Positions 4,230-6,953 of a stretch of DNA of 6,953 nt are shown here, in pieces. A program made the translations under genes and the position numbers. Positions within the stretch are counted from its first letter, which is position 1, and each line of letters begins with the position of its first letter. Source of the DNA: an uncultured Treponema sp. Lineage in GTDB: Bacteria > Spirochaetota > Spirochaetia > Treponematales > Treponemataceae. The stretch lies in assembly GCA_946403565.1 (NCBI GenBank), contig CAMJAJ010000066.1, positions 1 through 6,953 on the forward strand, given 5' to 3'. The notes beneath the pieces are model-generated. The model did no database searches and was not told the DNA's origin. It saw only the letters and a list, made by a program, of their open reading frames with translations.

Positions 4230-6953
4230 TTACGACCCCGTCCCGACCTTCAGGAAGGTGCGCAGCATGGCCATGACCTTAGGGATGTCATAGGGCTTGG
4301 CAAGGTGCTCGTTCATCCCCGCCTGGAAGGCCTTCTCCCGGTCCTCACCGAAGGCGTTGGCGGTCAGGGCGATAATCGGGATGCCGGCCTTGCCCCCGTC
4401 GGGCAGGGCTCGGATGCGCCTGCTGGCCTCGTAGCCGTCCATGTTCGGCATCTGTATGTCCATCAGGATGAGGTCGTAGTAGCCCGCCGGGTGGAACTCC
4501 ATCATCGCAAGCGCCTCGGTGCCGTCGTTCGCTATCTCCACCTCAAGGCCCACGCCGGTCAGGATGGCCTGCGCTATCATCTGGTTGGTCTCGGTGTCCT
4601 CGGCAAGCAGGATCCGCTTTCCGGCGAACGCATCCTTCTGGTCGCCGCCCGCCGCCCCGGAAGAAAGCGACTTCCCACGGATGCCGTCCGGTGCGGAGGG
4701 GTTCATGTTGATGCGGAAGGGGATGACGACCATGAACTCGGTCCCCCAGCCCTGCTCGCTCTTCACGGAGATGGTCCCGCCCATCATGTCCACGATCCGC
4801 TTGGTTATGGCCATGCCCAGGCCCGTACCCTGGATCCGGTTCACCGTGCTGCTGTTCTCGCGGGTGAAGGAGTCGAACACGATCTTCTGGAAGTCCGCGC
4901 TCATACCGATTCCGTTGTCCCGTATGCGGAACTGGAAGTCCGAGACGGCCTGCGCCTCGCCCCCCAGTTCCTTCACGCTGATCCATATCCTGCCCCCGGC
5001 GGGGGTATACTTCATCGCGTTGCTCACGATGTTCAGCAACACCTGGTTCAGGCGGAGCCGGTCGGTGAACACGTCCGCATGGACCAGGCTCTCCGTCACC
5101 TCGAGATGCTGCTCCTTGGACTCTATGTCCGCGTGGACGATCGTCTGTATGTCCTCAAGCAGGTTGGAAAGGTTCACCTCGCCCTCGTTCAGGCTGACGT
5201 TGCCGCTTTCTATCCGGCTCATGTCCAGCACGTCGTTCAGCAGGGACAGCAGGTGCTGGCTGGAGACGGATATCCGCTCCAGGTATTCGCCGACGAGCTT
5301 CCTGTCGTCCAGATGGGAGGCCGCGAGGGCGGTGAAGCCCACGATGGCGTTCATGGGGGTGCGGATGTCGTGCGACATGCTGTTCAGGAAGATTGTCTTG
5401 GAGGCATTGGCCTTCTCCGCGGCGGAGAGCGCCTGCTTGGACAGGAGCGTGTCCTTGACGAGCAGGTAGATGATGATGGACGCGATGAGGAACAGGAGGG
5501 TGACGAAGGTGCCCATGTGGTCGCGGGCAAAGTCCTCCGCGGTATAGACGTAGAGGCTCTCGGAATAGCGGTAGACAAGGTTGCGGGCGTACTCGGAGCC
5601 CAGCACGCTTACCCCCCGGTTCATCAGACGGAGCAGGCCCTCGTTGCCTATCTTGACCCCGAAGCAGCGGTCGTCCTGCGACGGCCCCTGACGGAAGGTG
5701 AGGTTCCGGTACGCGCGGTTCTTGAGTATGTCGCTCCGGAAGGAGTTGACCGTGGTGCAGTCCGTGTCCCCGGTGAGCACGGCCGTCAGGCAGTCCCCGA
5801 TGGAAGGATAGAGGGTTATCTGCGCATCGGGGAATTCCCGCTCCACGTAGTAGAGCTGCAGGCTGTTGTTCTTGTTCACGGCGAAATGGCGGAACTCGGG
5901 GGCCACCGCCTGCTGTCCGTCCGTTTCCTGGGAGGCCTGGCCCGGCTGGCCGTCGGAAAGGGGCTTGGGCCTGTACACGATTTCGACGGCAGGCGAGACG
6001 ACCGGCTTGGACTGGTAGATTCCGTTCTCCTCGGAGAAATAGAGCCCCCCGCCCACGGGAAAGCTTATGTCGATGGCCCCGTTCATCAGGGCTGCGGTCA
6101 TCTCCTCGCTGCTGCCGTACCCTGTGTATTCAATCTGCAGGTTCTGTATGCCCAGGCTGTCAAGGATGCTGTCCATGAGGTCCCTGACCATGCCCGTGGC
6201 AGATCCGTCGGGAGCGGTACTGCAGAACGGCATGTAGCCGTCCAGGTAGCCCAGCCTGACCACCTGGTGGGCAGCCAGCCACTTCTTTTCCGCCTGGGAG
6301 AACGAGCGGCCGGAGACGCTGACCGGATAGTACTTGCTCCGGAGGGAATTGATGTAGTTGGGGTCGTCGCTGAACAGCAGGGCCTGCGCCTCGTTCAGCT
6401 CTTCCAGCAGGTCGGGACGGGACGCGCTCACGCAGAGGTAGTAGTCGGACGTGCCGAACTGGCACAGCACCTCCGCATGGTCCCTGCCGTAGGCCCCGTC
6501 CCCTTCCGCGGCGAGCAGGTCCACCTGCCGGGTGTCGAACGCGTTGAACAGGTCTTCATATCCGTCGAAGGTGATGACATGCGCGTCCACATCGTGGGTT
6601 TCCAGGAACTTCCGCAGCATGCCGACCACCGCGCTGTTGAGCACGCCGATGCTCTTGCCGTTCATGCTGGCGTAGGAGGCGGTGACGACGGAATCGTCAT
6701 CGTGCTTGAGCAGGCTCAGGGTCTCGTTGCCCATCGGGAATTCGGGGTACAGCAGCAGGCCCTCGCGATCGTCGCTCCAGGCAAGCCCCGCAAGCAGGTC
6801 CACCCTTCCAGCGAGGAAGAGGTCGTACAGCTCCCGGTAGCTTCCGTAGATGTACTCGTAGTTCCAGCCCGTGTACTCCGACAGCTTCCGGTAGTACTCG
6901 TAGGCGTAGCCGCTCTTGACGGCACCGGGCCTGGCGCCCTCCTGGAAGACCTC
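4230..6953 (-). CDS. Hybrid sensor histidine kinase with tandem solute-binding-like sensor domains (N-terminus outside window)
   Basis: The frame is open to the right edge; 907 residues are visible (numbered from the edge), and the GTG at 6803 is an internal valine in a solute-binding domain. Two periplasmic-binding-protein-like modules (SBP_bac_3 type) come first, about 1-210 and 218-475. The second shows VRLGYLDGYMPF at 232-243 and carries a Q/G/P-rich insert near 329-353. A single transmembrane helix (about 481-500) leads without HAMP or PAS into HisKA with SMSHDIRTP (phospho-accepting H528), then HATPase with the N box (N645), RDNGIGM (678-684) and GTGLGM (709-714). A C-terminal receiver has the acidic pair E785-D786, phospho-acceptor D832, T864 and K886. 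All catalytic residues are present. The layout is BvgS-like but has no HPt domain. It should bind a small extracytoplasmic ligand and signal by phosphorelay; ligand and partner are unknown. Confidence 0.92.
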   Translation of the reverse strand, partial: EVFQEGARPGAVKSGYAYEYYRKLSEYTGWNYEYIYGSYRELYDLFLAGRVDLLAGLAWSDDREGLLLYPEFPMGNETLSLLKHDDDSVVTASYASMNGKSIGVLNSAVVGMLRKFLETHDVDAHVITFDGYEDLFNAFDTRQVDLLAAEGDGAYGRDHAEVLCQFGTSDYYLCVSASRPDLLEELNEAQALLFSDDPNYINSLRSKYYPVSVSGRSFSQAEKKWLAAHQVVRLGYLDGYMPFCSTAPDGSATGMVRDLMDSILDSLGIQNLQIEYTGYGSSEEMTAALMNGAIDISFPVGGGLYFSEENGIYQSKPVVSPAVEIVYRPKPLSDGQPGQASQETDGQQAVAPEFRHFAVNKNNSLQLYYVEREFPDAQITLYPSIGDCLTAVLTGDTDCTTVNSFRSDILKNRAYRNLTFRQGPSQDDRCFGVKIGNEGLLRLMNRGVSVLGSEYARNLVYRYSESLYVYTAEDFARDHMGTFVTLLFLIASIIIYLLVKDTLLSKQALSAAEKANASKTIFLNSMSHDIRTPMNAIVGFTALAASHLDDRKLVGEYLERISVSSQHLLSLLNDVLDMSRIESGNVSLNEGEVNLSNLLEDIQTIVHADIESKEQHLEVTESLVHADVFTDRLRLNQVLLNIVSNAMKYTPAGGRIWISVKELGGEAQAVSDFQFRIRDNGIGMSADFQKIVFDSFTRENSSTVNRIQGTGLGMAITKRIVDMMGGTISVKSEQGWGTEFMVVIPFRINMNPSAPDGIRGKSLSSGAAGGDQKDAFAGKRILLAEDTETNQMIAQAILTGVGLEVEIANDGTEALAMMEFHPAGYYDLILMDIQMPNMDGYEASRRIRALPDGGKAGIPIIALTANAFGEDREKAFQAGMNEHLAKPYDIPKVMAMLRTFLKVGTGS

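Noticed and set aside
4519..5469. Long plus-strand open frame of 316 codons opposite the kinase gene
   Set aside because: It is antisense to the well-conserved HisKA, HATPase and receiver regions. The protein is Ser/Arg/Pro-rich with no motif, as expected for a mirror frame in GC-rich DNA.

Overview
This is a GC-rich bacterial window (clearly above 55% GC by eye) holding five protein-coding genes, two of them cut by the window edges. There are no RNA genes, insertion sequences, CRISPR arrays or phage genes that I can see. All genes use the same codon style: strong G/C at third positions, but AGG (Arg) and ATA (Ile) are freely used. The window therefore looks like one genome without a recently acquired island. 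The organism cannot be named safely. The GH5 enzyme and the sensor kinase resemble proteins common in gut and rumen anaerobes. The long-form HisG and the Ste24-type protease argue against a typical Clostridium, which usually has short HisG plus HisZ. A polysaccharide-using anaerobic bacterium is my best guess.

Left part, plus strand: the 3' end of hisG (long-form ATP phosphoribosyltransferase, first step of histidine synthesis) is followed after only 3 bases by a complete Ste24/CAAX-prenyl-protease-type M48 membrane metallopeptidase. A GC-rich hairpin at 1975-2002 follows this pair. After a 183-base non-coding stretch comes a complete intracellular GH5 glycoside hydrolase with a strong Shine-Dalgarno sequence at 2116-2121.

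Right part, minus strand: a large membrane-bound hybrid sensor kinase is cut at its N-terminus by the right window edge. It has two solute-binding-protein-like sensor domains, one visible transmembrane helix, HisKA, HATPase and a receiver domain. A 128-base gap containing hairpins and an 8-bp direct repeat separates it from a 318-aa beta-propeller protein of the GH43/GH32-like type. That gene runs tail-to-tail into the GH5 gene, and the two share 14 bases at their 3' ends.

The right half can be read as a small carbohydrate-linked neighbourhood: a sensor kinase with extracytoplasmic ligand-binding domains, a cytoplasmic GH5 enzyme and a putative propeller glycosidase. That link is inference from gene order. 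No transporter, separate response regulator or HPt protein is visible. The hisG-M48 pair looks like ordinary housekeeping. I found no convincing new biological system. The points most worth checking are the poorly characterised propeller protein, the missing partner of the hybrid kinase, and the structured gap between those two genes.
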